NCBI GenBank assembly: GCA_030562195.1 | Contig: JAUJPP010000005.1 | Span: forward strand, 24,911,106 to 24,975,105 | Direction of reading: 5' to 3' | Origin: Nipponacmea schrenckii | Taxonomy: Eukaryota; Mollusca; Gastropoda; Lottiidae | DNA length: 64,000 nt | Shown here: positions 22,401 to 33,698 of the stretch, in pieces | Numbering within the stretch: position 1 is the stretch's first letter | Layout of the letters: each line of letters starts with the position of its first letter | The notes under the pieces: model-generated | The model's database searches: none | Told to the model about the DNA's origin: nothing | What the model saw: the letters and a program-made list of their open reading frames with translations, nothing else | Position numbers and translations under genes: made by a program

Positions 22401-23135
22401 AATGAACGACCACCGTGGGTACCCAGTGATATTTCGTAATCCATGAACAAGATTATCTTATCATAATCACTATCAAGAAATAGAGAGACTTTGAACAATA
22501 CTGATGTACTACATGTTTATCGCTTGATATCACTATATTAGATAATAATTGCCTTTATCTGTATAAACAATGTCATCTCAACATTTACTCATACTATAAC
22601 ATGTAGGTTGATGACGACCCCCGAATGCTACAAATATCAATGGTAGTTTGACATGAACCGATATTAAAAAACCGACTAATTGCGCTAATTTGTATATAGC
22701 GAGCTTTCAGTTGGCACAATTGGTCTTAGCTAGAACTGTAATCAAGCCTTTGTGTAAACGTGACTTGGCTCTGAAACTCCAGCGGCTCATTCGGCTTAGC
22801 TAGAGGATTCTTACTTTACACGACTTCAAATTAAGGTGACTGCTTCTAGCGGTTTTACATTATAAAGCATAGATAAAATACTGAAAATTTAGGCTAATAT
22901 AAAGGCAGGCAAAAGTATTCTGTTTTAGGAATATGTTTTTTAGAATTAAATCATCGACCTAATATTAAGTTCTACCTCTTGTGATGTGGATTTCTATAGG
23001 CTTCCGAGTGTGGTCTTAATAACAAACATCATTTTTGCCTTTCTCCGAGCAGTTTGAAACTCCGCATGCATTCCATGGCAGATCATGGGATAGAAAAATA
23101 AAACCAAACTTTCTAAAGGTATAACATATATTTAC

Positions 23136-23271
23136 CTGCTTTGTGGTCACCGGGCCATTCTGATCTTGAAATTCTCACATCGTCATATTTCACACCGGCT
23201 GCAAGGAACGTAAGTCGCACTATTTCTCCCCGTCCCCTCAAATCAAAGTAAACAAATTTGAAAGCGGGCAT
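23136..23271 (-). CDS. Second sigma-GST first exon (orphan or alternative first exon)
   Basis: An ATG at 23271-23269 opens 45 codons and ends GCA G followed by donor GTAAAT, exactly as the GST first exon at 16851-16716. Only three residues differ from that exon: Glu30 to Asp, Trp36 to Arg and Lys43 to His. Catalytic Tyr8 is kept. I find no copies of GST exons 2-5 between this exon and copy 1. It may therefore be an orphan fragment, or an alternative first exon splicing over 8 kb to the shared exon 2 at 15143. The secreted-protein gene 1 would then lie inside that intron on the other strand. The intact frame and donor argue against long neutral decay. Confidence 0.65.
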
Positions 23272-23784
23272 GATGACTTGACTGTGCTCGGTATGAAGAC
23301 TACAATAGTTTGTGTCGAAGGTACCTCGTGTCGTCTACTTTTGATATCACTCCACGTCATTTAAAGGGACACTCCTGTTTTTATCACGAGAATTTGCTAT
23401 ATCATCCTAGTATAATGCCTGAAAACGCATCACAACTTGAACCATACCAGGGGAAGCCTATATATTTGCTTCGTGTTTTAGCATTTAGAAAGGGGGCTGG
23501 GAGTCCGAGGGTCCGGCGGTGGATTGATTCATTCATTGGTTTAAATTTGGTGCAATATAAAGGATAATATCTCTTTATATCTTATTATTTGGTTTGAGAG
23601 CGAATTTAAATGAAGGGCTAGTATAGGTATTTGTTTGCTTAACCTCGGTTGAATTGGAAACTTGAGTAACGTTGAGAGTTACTAATGTAGGTCGCGGTTG
23701 AAATCGTGAAAACATATCAAGAGTTTGAACACAATATTGCAACATATTAGCCAAACTATGCCTTTTCTATCGAAGCCGATAGCG

Positions 23785-24064
23785 GCCATGTGTTAACCGC
23801 GACTTGGCGCCCTCTAATTTCAAAGTCGCCAAGTCGCAAACTCGACAAGTCGCAGGAAATTCAAAGTCGCCAACTCGACAACACGACAAAACAGCGCGAC
23901 AAGTCGTGGATGGCGGGTCGCCAACTCGACAGATGTTTTTGGCGACAAGTCGAGTTGGCGACTTTCGAGGTGTCGAGTTGTCGCCCCGCCATCCACGACT
24001 TGTAGAGTTGGCGACTTGGCGACTTGGCGAGTTGGCGACTTGACGACTTTGAAATTCGGCGACT
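23785..24064. repeat. GTCG-rich palindromic insert, present only in duplication copy 2
   Basis: About 280 GC-rich bases made of GTCGCCAACTCGAC-like words in both orientations, in an otherwise AT-rich region. The segment with CGTGGATGGCGGGTCGCC is inverted at 23985-24000 (GGCG..CCGCCATCCACG), so the piece can fold on itself. Copy 1 of the duplication reads straight across the site (about 17345-17375). Four frames (two per strand) run open through it because of the word composition; none looks like a protein. Confidence 0.7.
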
Positions 24065-24691
24065 TATACAACTGCTTGACATACAACACTGATTATCGTT
24101 AAATGCGCACTCAATGTCTGCATCTCAGAATTATTATAATAGCAACTGATAAAAACATTTTTCGATTGATGACAAGGCTGAAACAGCGGCGTTGCAATAC
24201 TAAAATCAACAGTTGAGCTGGAATGTTTTTGCGCATGTTTTTAGCATTAGTTTGGCAGAAAAGGTCAATCGATAAATATTTTGAATTGTTTATTATTTAC
24301 CTGCTTTAAGCAATTAAATACATCGATTTTTAGAAGAAATTATCACATTTCAATCATAAGCTTTTTTCGGTTGTTATTTTTATTTTAACAGTGTTTTGAA
24401 GTAATACAGTATATTGTAGAACAAAATTCTAATTGAGATTTACTGTGACTATTTTCAAAAACATACAATCGTAAATGACTCAGCCATAATTTATTCCATT
24501 ATGTCTACTTACTCTACTTAAACATACATAACTTGGTTTCTAAGAGATATAATATTAGTCCTAACCTCTAAACTCGTTAAGTTCAAAATAATAAAATGAT
24601 GACGATTTTAGTGGAAATCACTTTGATCCAAATTTAGATCGCTACTCTTTTAGAATTAATTTATGAGTATATTAACGAGTTCATCAAATCG

Positions 24692-25860
24692 AGGTTGACA
24701 AAGTCGATTTCCTCGAAAATCGGAAAAATTTCGAATTTCTGAATCCGAATGGTATGGACCTGTTAATAATAAGCTTTCAATGAAACACAAATCAGACATC
24801 TATATGTTCATAATGGCTGAGTTATGAGCTGCTGTCTGTCACCAGTCTATATTCTATATGGTCCTATAAATAGGGTTCAGCTGTATAGAAATGAGGTGAA
24901 GTGAAGACAAAATCTTTGACAGACTGGTGTTCGAAAACTCAATAAAGTTGCAATTTTTACTGCAGGTCCTACCAGTCTTAATTCGTTCTTTCAAATTTCA
25001 AGTCACCATCCTGCAATCTCTGTCCGCACCACTTTTAGTTCCAGACTGTTCCCCAAACCACAATACAAGCGACTTTCCTTTTGAAGATTCGAGTTGAACT
25101 TAAAAGTCGATTTTCTGGATAGTCGGAAAAAATTCCATATTTTCTTAATAAACGCAGGATACGTTTAAATTTGAAACAAAATTTATACCTCTAGGGCAAA
25201 CATTGACCCAGTTATGGTTATTTTAGTGTAGGGTTAGCGCCAAGCACCAGCTTTAATGGTCTTATAGCGAATAGCTTCAAAGTCAATGTTCTTGAAAGTC
25301 TAAAAAAATTGTTTTGGACTGAAAAGGACGTATAGGACGTGATCAGCTTTTATTTGAAACAAAATTCATACATCTAGGGCCAAAAGTGATTGCGTTATGG
25401 CCATTTTAGTCCTGGATGGGTTTGGCTCTCATCATATACGGTCGTATAGCGTTTAGCTGCACAGGTGGGTTACAACTAAAACTGAAAAACTAGTCGTTCG
25501 AAGACTATTAGAGATGTTACGTTGCAATCTGCACTGAAAGTTCTCTATCTTATGTTGCTGTCCAACATTTTTAGTTTCAGACTTTTACCTACACCACAAT
25601 ACAAGCGAATTTCCCCTTTAAAATTTGGGTTTAGCTTCAAAGTCGAAAAAAATACCTAATTTCTGATTCCGAATGATTCCCTGGATAATTAACTTTTATA
25701 TGAACAAATATTATACCTCTTGGACAAAAAATATAGCGTTTAGCTATAAAGGTTGAACTTAAACCGAAATGTAAAGTTTCAATCTGCACTGCAAGTACCC
25801 ACAATTCTTAAAATGTTGTATTTCGAGGATTTCAAGAATCTGTCAACATCGAGCTCTACA
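24692..25860. repeat. 530-bp repeat family, second cluster (duplicate of 21378-22390)
   Basis: Begins with CAAAGTCGATTTCCTCGAAA as at 21380 and follows that region through TTAGGGTTAGCGCCAAGCAC-type landmarks (25230 versus 22018) to about 25640, then a partial extra unit to about 25850. It lies between GST duplication copy 2 and the inverted secreted-protein gene. No gene was seen. Confidence 0.7.
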
Positions 25861-26062
25861 ATCTTTACAAAGCAAATATAATTTTATCATTTATTTATTT
25901 TAAATACAGATAGAAAGGCTAACAAATGAGAGAAACATATTATAATTTTACAATAAGAGAAATATGATTATGAAAGAAATGAAATATTTCGACATGAAGG
26001 TTAAACAATATTCCAACAAATGAATTTAAAATCGAGAAGGGGATTATTCTAAATGGATAAGT

Positions 26063-26572
26063 TTAGTTGTTGAGACCAGCAAGAAGCAGATAATAAGGAA
26101 ATCCACCACCATTTATACCATTTTGTTGAGAGAGGAGATATGGTAAATAACGTCTCAAACCGCCTTCACCTCTAGTGAGAAGTAGAAGAGTCAATGGGTC
26201 TATTCCATTAGATGTGGCTGTACCAGCTGTATTGGGATAGTTACCGAAGTTGTTCTGGGAATTAATGGGAATTCCTGGTCCCCCAGAAAATGTTGGTGTT
26301 GGAATAACTGAAACAGAAATGTCGCATATTTAAAAAAAAATTGTAGTTTACATGTTACCAAGCAAGAGTTTTAACTTAAAAATGGGAATCAGAACTATGC
26401 CAAGTGTACTTTTAATAAAGCAATATCAACATTTTACTTTTGACATTATTAACCGAATCTATTCGACCAATCTGTTTTCTATGAAACGATATTTTTATTT
26501 TTCATTCTTACCTTGAGCACTGACATACATTAACAGTGCGAATAAAACACAAACTTTACTTATCACAAACAT
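26063..26572 (-). CDS. Small secreted Gly/Leu/Asn-rich protein, gene 2 (101 aa), inverted paralogue
   Basis: Coding exons 26572-26512 and 26307-26063 on the minus strand, same intron position and phase as gene 1. The protein differs at only two places that I see: Met3 to Val in the signal peptide, and one Thr to Ala in the AGT[T/A]TSNG stretch. Such identity, including synonymous sites, shows either a recent duplication or gene conversion. The upstream TATA box and first-exon donor are conserved, and an extra TATATAAA element sits in the first intron. Function unknown, as for gene 1. Confidence 0.8.
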
Positions 26573-26732
26573 TATTCTGAAAATTAAAACAATACGACAC
26601 TGCAGTCACTTTTATTCTTGAGCATGCATTATTGACTTTTCTTAATAGCCTACAATGATGTTTTTGTTCTTGAGTGAAGCCTGATATAGTTGGTTTGATC
26701 GGTTAAGTTGATGATGCAAACAGTTCCCCTTT

Positions 26733-26740
26733 ATATAAGG
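26733..26740 (-). promoter_or_regulatory. Second TATA-like element, unique to secreted-protein gene 2
   Basis: On the minus strand, CTTATATAAAGGGGAAC lies about 165 bp upstream of the start codon, inside what is the 5' UTR intron of the shared structure. The sequence around it has no counterpart in gene 1, where a SINE-like sequence occupies the intron. It could drive an alternative, intronless leader. It is a sequence match only. Confidence 0.4.
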
Positions 26741-27024
26741 GATGGGGGATGAATTTGGAGTGTCTTTCAGATACGATTACCTTGAAATGCTTTAAAAACG
26801 TGCACATTGTATCTGACCTTTATGTAATGTATCTCCATCAACTAATATATAATTCATGATACCATATACAATATACATTACATGTAATACCAAATAGATT
26901 AAAATTCAAATAATTTGCCCTAAACAAATAATAACTTAACTTACCAAGATTGTCGTTAAATGGTTACTACTGAATCTTTAGGGAAGAGATGGAGAGATGA
27001 TTATGCTATCTAGATTTAGCATTC

Positions 27025-27031
27025 TTATATA
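27025..27031 (-). promoter_or_regulatory. TATA box of secreted-protein gene 2
   Basis: Minus-strand CGTATATAAGAATGC matches the gene 1 promoter base for base in its core. The predicted non-coding exon ends at 26945, with donor GTAAGTTAAG below it. Confidence 0.55.
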
Positions 27032-27170
27032 CGATTATCCAGGGTAACAAAAGTTCACATTCCATGTGAAAAAACTGGAGATATCAAAGTAATGAATGCA
27101 ATGTTATGCATGTGTTTTGATTTATTGGCAGAGGGTCATACAGTGAGCGAACAAAACAACTTGGATAATG

Positions 27171-28506
27171 TAGGCTAATTGTTATATTTAACTTTGTCTT
27201 AAATCTGTACCAGATAATCATATGCCTAGTAATATTACCCTTTTAACATTATACAATGTTGTACCATGGAACAGCGAAATCAAAAATATGTCACACACTT
27301 TGATTTTTAACTCATGATATATCATCATTTTAATGATCTCAATTTCCATCACGCTGGGGCGTTATTGTTTAATAACTTCATAACTTTGATGTGGGGTCGG
27401 CCACGGTCATACGGTCCTATAGTGTTTAGTTGTCTAGGGTTGGGTTACAACCATGACTTTGACAGCATGCCGTTCCAAAACTGTTAGAAATGTTAAGTAC
27501 TGAAGGTATCCACACATCTCAAGTATCTTTTAAAATTTCAGCTTCTTTTGCCTGCATCAGACTTTTACCCGAATCACAGTACTAGCAATTTTCCCACATG
27601 AAAATTAAGGTTTTACTTCAAAATCGATTCTCGAGTTAGTCATAAAAATTACAAATTTTTTTTTGACTGAAATAGATGCTGTGAATATTAAACTTTTGTT
27701 TAGAGCCAAAATTATTCCCCTAGAGTCAAAATTGTCTCAATTGTGTTAATTTTAGTCACCAGCCTAAATAGTCCTTTTGCGTTTAGCTGTAGGCCTACAG
27801 TTTGTAGTAAAACCAAATCTTTTCATAAACCGACTTTCGAGATATTTTTTATTGAGGGTAGAAGTAAAACTTCAAAATTAATTTTCTAGAAAGTTTGATT
27901 AGATTACGAATTTCACGAAAGATATCGAGACACAGCAAATTAAAAATTTGAATAAAAGATCATTCCTCTCTAATATATTATAATTTATTTTTCCTTAGTC
28001 CACTTATGTTCAAAACAGAGGTGTGTGTAGCGTAGCGAAACCCATTTCGTCTACGATTTTGACTAATTATTCCCCTACTATTTGTTTTTTACTTTGCTTA
28101 AAATATATAGGCCAAAAACATAGACTTTAGAATGTCATTTTTAAATCAATTGTGTACAAAAATTTCCCAATTTGACTGCTCTGAATTCACATTTTGTATA
28201 AGTCTGTAAATTGTAGGACCTATAATTAGGCTAAAATGGTTAGTTGGCATGGGCTTTCACCTTTAATATAATATTATACCTCGTAAAAGATAACAACTAA
28301 ATTTTAACCTTGAAAATAATTTTATATAAGTGATAGACATTTCGGCTTATATATTTATGAGCCAAGGGACAAAATTATTTGTTGTCTGGATATAAAAAAA
28401 AAGTCTCGCTTGTTAGTGAGATTATACGAGTAAGAGCGAGAAAACAGTCATTGCATGAAAATAGACTTTCGCGGTTTTTGTCCCTACATTTAATTTCTAC
28501 TCAATA
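27171..28506. other. Spacer between the duplication and RCC2
   Basis: Contains a diverged unit of the 530-bp repeat (27390-27940) with GGGTCGGCCACGGTCATACG and the AGTTTCAG-like marks. The final few hundred bases must include the RCC2 promoter; no TATA box stands out. No gene was recognised. Confidence 0.45.
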
Positions 28507-31500
28507 ATGCCACGAAGGAAACAAGAAGTCGACGGAGATTCTAAAACACAATCAAAGAAACGTAGAAAGAAGAAAGCAGAAGCTGAATCAGACGAGAGTG
28601 ACTTAGATGGAGACGAAAATTTCAAAGGAAACGGGAAAGCTGCTGTAAACAATGACGATGATGTTCAGGAAGAACCAGCGATTGATATTGTACGAACAAA
28701 ATTATTAAAATCAATATATCCTTACTTAAGATCTATATAAAATGTATTCTGTTTGTTATTCTATACATGTTTTATTATAGTATATTGATTTTTATAATTC
28801 TTTTAAGTTTGTCATGTTATGAACTCACTGATGTGTTGACCTCCCTTTATATTTCTTTTTTTTTTGTAGTTCTTTGTTTACTTTAATAGTATGGAGGTCA
28901 ATAGGCCAAACATATATTACCATATATATAAACATATAATTTTTAATTTAAAACTGCAAAAGACATTAAATCATAGATCTATTATAATTTTATATTTTAA
29001 TGTGTTGTCAGTACCAATAAATCAAATTTTAATCATTTGAGTAGCTTGCTACCACTATTGAAAGTCTTAAGAAATTAAATTTTTTTTGTATTAGAATATC
29101 CAAATTTTGGTTTCAAAATGAAGGTAAATGCAAAAGGTTGTTTTATCATTGCAAAGTTATTCTTAAGACTTAAATTACCATTTCTGTTTAAAAACTGATA
29201 TTTCCAATTCCATATATAAATAAATTGTATTTCACAAGCAATTGTGGTCTAATAGATCTATAAGCAATATCCTATTATCAATGTTTTTTTTTTCAGACAT
29301 TAGATCCACCACTAACATCTGGTGAATTGTTAATTTGTGGTGGCACAAACTGGGATTTATTGGGGAGATCTAAAGTCCCTGCAGGAAGTATGATATATGT
29401 TTTTAATATATGATTTTGAATTGGGTGGTAAAAATGTAATTCATTCCTGAAAAGGTTTGTCTCTTCAACTGTCTGCAAATGCCAGTAAAGGTGCATTTTG
29501 TAATATTTATTGCAATTCTCTAAGGCCTACCTCTTCCTATCATCATTGATGCTGTAGATTTATAAAAGATACAGTATTGTTGAAACAAGTACTATTAAAT
29601 ACAAACCTACTCATGAAATAATAATATTTATTTACAGTGAAAAATAAAGGGGGTCCAAATTTGCTGGGACCTCATCGAGTAAAAGATCTGATAGGTGTTA
29701 AGATAAGAACAGTTTCTGCAGGACCTACTTCTTGTCATTGTGCTGTCATTACTGATGAAGGAAAAGTTTTAACTTGGGGTAAGTATGAAGAGGTTATTTG
29801 TGTCAGGAAAAATCTATGCCCAATATTTGTTGTTTAAATTTGACTTAAGCATAAGATGTGACTTTTTTTTTCAACATGGTTTCCCTGACAAGTGACCTAT
29901 ATTGAATACATGTCAGAACTCAAATCAAGACCAGTGACTTCAAACAGATATTTAATATTAAATGTTCCTCTTATACAAACCAAAACAGCTGGTAATACAA
30001 TTGTATTCAATGAAATATTTCACTGCAGAGTAAGCAGCTTTACTGTTATATTACTATATTACTGAAACATGTACAATAAAACTCAGGAGTAGTATAAAAT
30101 CTTGTTCCATTGTTTAATTTTTTTACATTTTTTTAACTGTAATGAAATTGTTATAGTTTGCCTTCTCTGAATCCGAGTATATATTTTTATCAGGAAGAAA
30201 TGAAAAAGGTCAGTTAGGACATGGAGATACTAATAGAAGAGATACACCTACCAAAGTTGATGCTTTAGATCAGTTTAATATTATTGATGTAGCTTGTGGA
30301 AGAAACCATACCTTATTTCTTACAGGTAATTTCTTAATAAAAACTTGTTTCTATTTAAATAGTTAAAACATAAGGAATGTTGTTTTAAGATTGTTCTATT
30401 TAATTTTACATCTTAGTCTTGTGTTGATGTTGTAAACTCTATTAGTGTTATACAGACCCTGCAGATATAGGCAATATCTTAAAACATTTTGAAGAAATTT
30501 GAGAAACTCTATTTTAGATTTTGCCATCCTTGTAATCTCTCAGCAAAAAACTTTTTGATATTTTCAGATAAAGGACAAGTTTATAGTGTTGGTGAAAACA
30601 AATATGGTCAACTAGGCTACGGTCATCAAAATACAACATCTAACCTACCGTTACGGGTAAGTTTATTTGAAAGATGGCTTTTTGTCTTTCATTTTGACAG
30701 CAATCAAGCTTACACTGCCTACAATCCTAGTAGATGCTTATTTGTGATATTATTTTTTTTACCTTTTGGTCTAATCTAGTTTAGAAAGAATGATTAAAAA
30801 TGTATGTGCTCATGAAGTTTGACAATAAGGAAGTAATTTATGTTACAGGTACATTATAAAGGCCCACCAATACGTAAGCTGGCATGTGGTGGTGATTTTA
30901 GTGTGTTATCAGATATAAGAGGCAGTGTGTATACATTTGGATGCCCAGAGTATGGGCAGTTGGGTAAGGAATCTATATTTTTCACCATGTAATTCTACTG
31001 AGTTTAAAGGGATAATAGGCGTTAGAATACACTCGTCCTACGGCTTATATTTGTGTTTCATATTGACTATTAGTTAAATAAGTATGCATTCCACACTTTA
31101 CCAAATTTTAAAAAGCCACAATAAAAAATATATTCGGAATTTTAAAAAAAGGGAGCCAGCGACGATTCCATTCAGTTTGAGAATAAAAGCGTCTGGTAAA
31201 TCAACGCTAAAACATCATTGTGGAATTCAACAGTAGGGGTCAAGGACGCGTGAAAACCCACATGTTAGAGTTACTTCCCTTTATATGTACACGATTTGAA
31301 AATCGCTTGATGGATGTCTCAAGCGTTTTATGATTAACTACTCTATTTTGGGGATTTATCGGATTTTAGAGGGATTTTGATGTATAGGTAAGTCCACTGA
31401 TGGATATATACTGTTATTGTCCAAATTTGAGTGAACTTAAATTTTTATGTTCGTTCTAACGCCTATTATCCCTTTAATAATGAGTTTTTCAGTTGAGCAC

Positions 31501-33698
31501 CTGAAGATGTGATAAATATGAATATTTCGACATCTCTTTTAATTGTTGTATTAAACAATGATATTAAAAGTGAGTTTTGTTGTACGGATATATCTGAAAT
31601 TATATTTTTATTGTTTTCTTTGGGACCATATTTTAAAATTTTGTCTTAACGTTTCGTACCTGGTACTTGTAAAAGCTCTGTAAGTGCATTCAGCAGCTGC
31701 AACAACTAACTATTAATATTTAACAGTTCACCAATATTATAAAGAATAGGAAATGATATGATGTATTTTATTGTAGGTCATAATACAGATGGTAAATACT
31801 TTGTAACCAGTAATAAGCTGTCATTTCGTTGTGAATTGATACCAAGGAAGGTATTAGTATATATAGAGAAGAATAGAGATGGTCATGTATTACCTATAAC
31901 AGATGTAGTAGTAAGAGATGTAGCCTGTGGTGCCAATCATACAGTAAGTCTAGTTACTTTTATAGTCATTTCAATTGGGACTCAAAATATTCTAGTATCA
32001 TGATATATATATAAATATTTTAATGAAGAAGTTATTATTAAATAAATTACATGTAAGAGGTGTTTTCATGGATTAACTGTATTTGAATACACAATGACAG
32101 ATGATCTTCTATGATTTAATTCTTATTTTTCAGATTGTTCGCGATTCCAAAAATAGGTTATTTTCCTGGGGTTTTGGAGGTTATGGCAGACTTGGACATG
32201 CTGGTCCTAAAGATGAAATGGTTCCTCGACTTGTAAAATTCTTTGACGGACCTAATCGTGGAGCTCTTCAAGTTTTTGCTGGCTCACAATTCACTTTAGC
32301 TACAGGAGAAAGTGGTAGAGTATTTTTAATATGAATTCCAAAATGTTATGGTGTCTAGATACTTTCTTTAATCAAAGTTTAATTCAACTTGAAGAAGATA
32401 AACAATTTAAAGGGAATTATATATGTTCCGTTTCAATGCTCAGAATTTTGATATGCTAAGACAAGCAAATTCTATGATTAGCTGTAAAGCTCACTCTATG
32501 AAAATCTTTACTTTTATTATAGGTGCCCTTTATCTGTGGGGTAAAACTAAAGTTTCAGGTGAAGCAGCTATGTATCCTAAATTAGTTCATGATTTAACAG
32601 GTTGGAAAGTAAGAGCTGTTAGTTGTGGGTAAGTATTTTTTTGATATTATGGTTCAATAATGGATAATAATTCCACAGTAATATTTGAAATAAGGATAAA
32701 GTGAGTATCTGATAGATGGAACTGTATTGTGTAAACAACAAGTGGTGTCAATAATATGGGTTTGGAAAAATCAACAAATTTTTTTATGGATTACATACTA
32801 ATTTTATTTAAGTGACGTTTCAACCAACATTCTCTGGTTTTTTATCAAGGAATTAATAATTTATGAAAGACAAAACAAATTAACAAAACAAATGAATAAG
32901 ATTAGCTAATTAACAGATAAGGTGATCAAAGGCTCTAGGTATAAAAACTCCAGAATCTTTATTGATTAGTGGATTAATGTCTTCTGATTGGATTTTCTGT
33001 CCTTTTTTTGTGTTTTTGTTAGTGGCTAATGTTGCGGTTAGAAACATCGTTCAAATAAAGATAGTAATTGTAATCCATATGAATTACATGTAGTTTATTT
33101 TATTCTACAACTTCACTAAATGCCATGTAAAGATCAAGATAATATAGAGTTGTTTTGTATATCAAGTCTAAATTTAAAGCAAGGTTCAAAAGGCTAGTTT
33201 GAAGCATGGATCAGAAGTGTAGGAACTGGCTAGCATTTACATGTTGTTTAATATTTCTTGGACTCTGTGTTAGATAATTGTCTAAAGTAAAATAATTTGT
33301 ATTTTGAAGAAATCGTAGTATAATGGCAATAGCTGATGATAGTGTTATAAGTTGGGGACCCAGTCCAACTTGCGGTGAATTGGTAAGTTATGTTAAGTAG
33401 TCATTTCTGACACCTTACCTTTTATTTCATTTATAAATTAAATTAGTTACAACAAAGATAGTTGTTACCAGCCCAGCATAATTTCAGAATGATTTCAGTT
33501 CATTTGTATCTTCTACATTTTCAGGGTTATGGTGAGAGTAAAGCAGCCTCCTCAACTACACCTCTTGAAGCTAAACCATTTGATGGTGTCTATATCCATA
33601 ACGTAGCACTAGGTTTCTGCTTTTCTCTGCTTATAGCACGTTCTGATTCAGAGGAAGAGAAGACTAGACTAGAAAAGTTTCCAATATTTACACCTTAA
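28507..33698 (+). CDS. RCC2: RCC2-like protein (regulator of chromosome condensation 2), 11 exons
   Basis: Exons: 28507 to an uncertain donor before 28740, 29297-29387, 29638-29778, 30194-30325, 30568-30656, 30849-30963, 31777-31943, 32134-32314, 32523-32628, 33310-33382, 33525-33698. RCC2 (TD-60) is a seven-bladed RCC1-like beta-propeller that binds Rac1/RalA and works at centromeres and the spindle. Exon 1 encodes a Lys-rich nuclear-localisation tail (KKRRKKK) followed by an acidic stretch. The repeats follow: TSGELLICGGTNWDLLGRS, NLLGPHRV, GRNEKGQLGHGDTNRRD, ACGRNHT, GENKYGQLGYGHQ, FGCPEYGQLGHN, VVVRDVACGANHT, SWGFGGYGRLGHAG, SWGPSPTCGEL. All internal junctions keep frame. The exon 1 donor is weak: GTAAAC at 28644 or GTACGA at 28690 both give phase 0. 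Confidence 0.92.
31004..31477. mobile_element. MITE with 24-bp perfect inverted ends in RCC2 intron 6
   Basis: Positions 31004-31027 and 31454-31477 are exact inverses. With TTAA taken as target duplication on both sides, the terminal repeat is 20 bp, AGGGATAATAGGCGTTAGAA. Total length 474 bp; no coding capacity. Perfect ends suggest recent movement. The layout (TTAA then AGGG) equals that of the element at 7704-8203, but the ends differ after AGGG. Confidence 0.85.

Larger units (their letters stand above)
22385..24690. repeat. Segmental duplication block A, copy 2
   Basis: Direct copy of 15650-18160 including the GST first exon and its upstream flank. It starts inside a 530-bp repeat unit. 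At the right end, after TTCATCAAATCGAGG, it switches straight into a copy of block B (from about 24692), whereas copy 1 continues into unrelated sequence at 18157. That switch marks a duplication breakpoint. Confidence 0.8.
25860..27170. repeat. Inverted duplicate of 19560-20800 (block C')
   Basis: The inverse of the secreted-protein gene 1 region, from its polyadenylation site (TTTATTTATTT at about 25890) through both coding exons, promoter and upstream flank to GAGGGTCATACAGTGAG near 27130 (19590 on the other copy). Coding parts are almost identical; the 5' UTR introns are not. Confidence 0.85.

Noticed and set aside
23790..24089. Four overlapping frames rich in Ser, Arg and Leu
   Set aside because: They come from the GTCGCC/GGCGAC word repeat, which is open in several frames on both strands; no start context, splice sites or domain.
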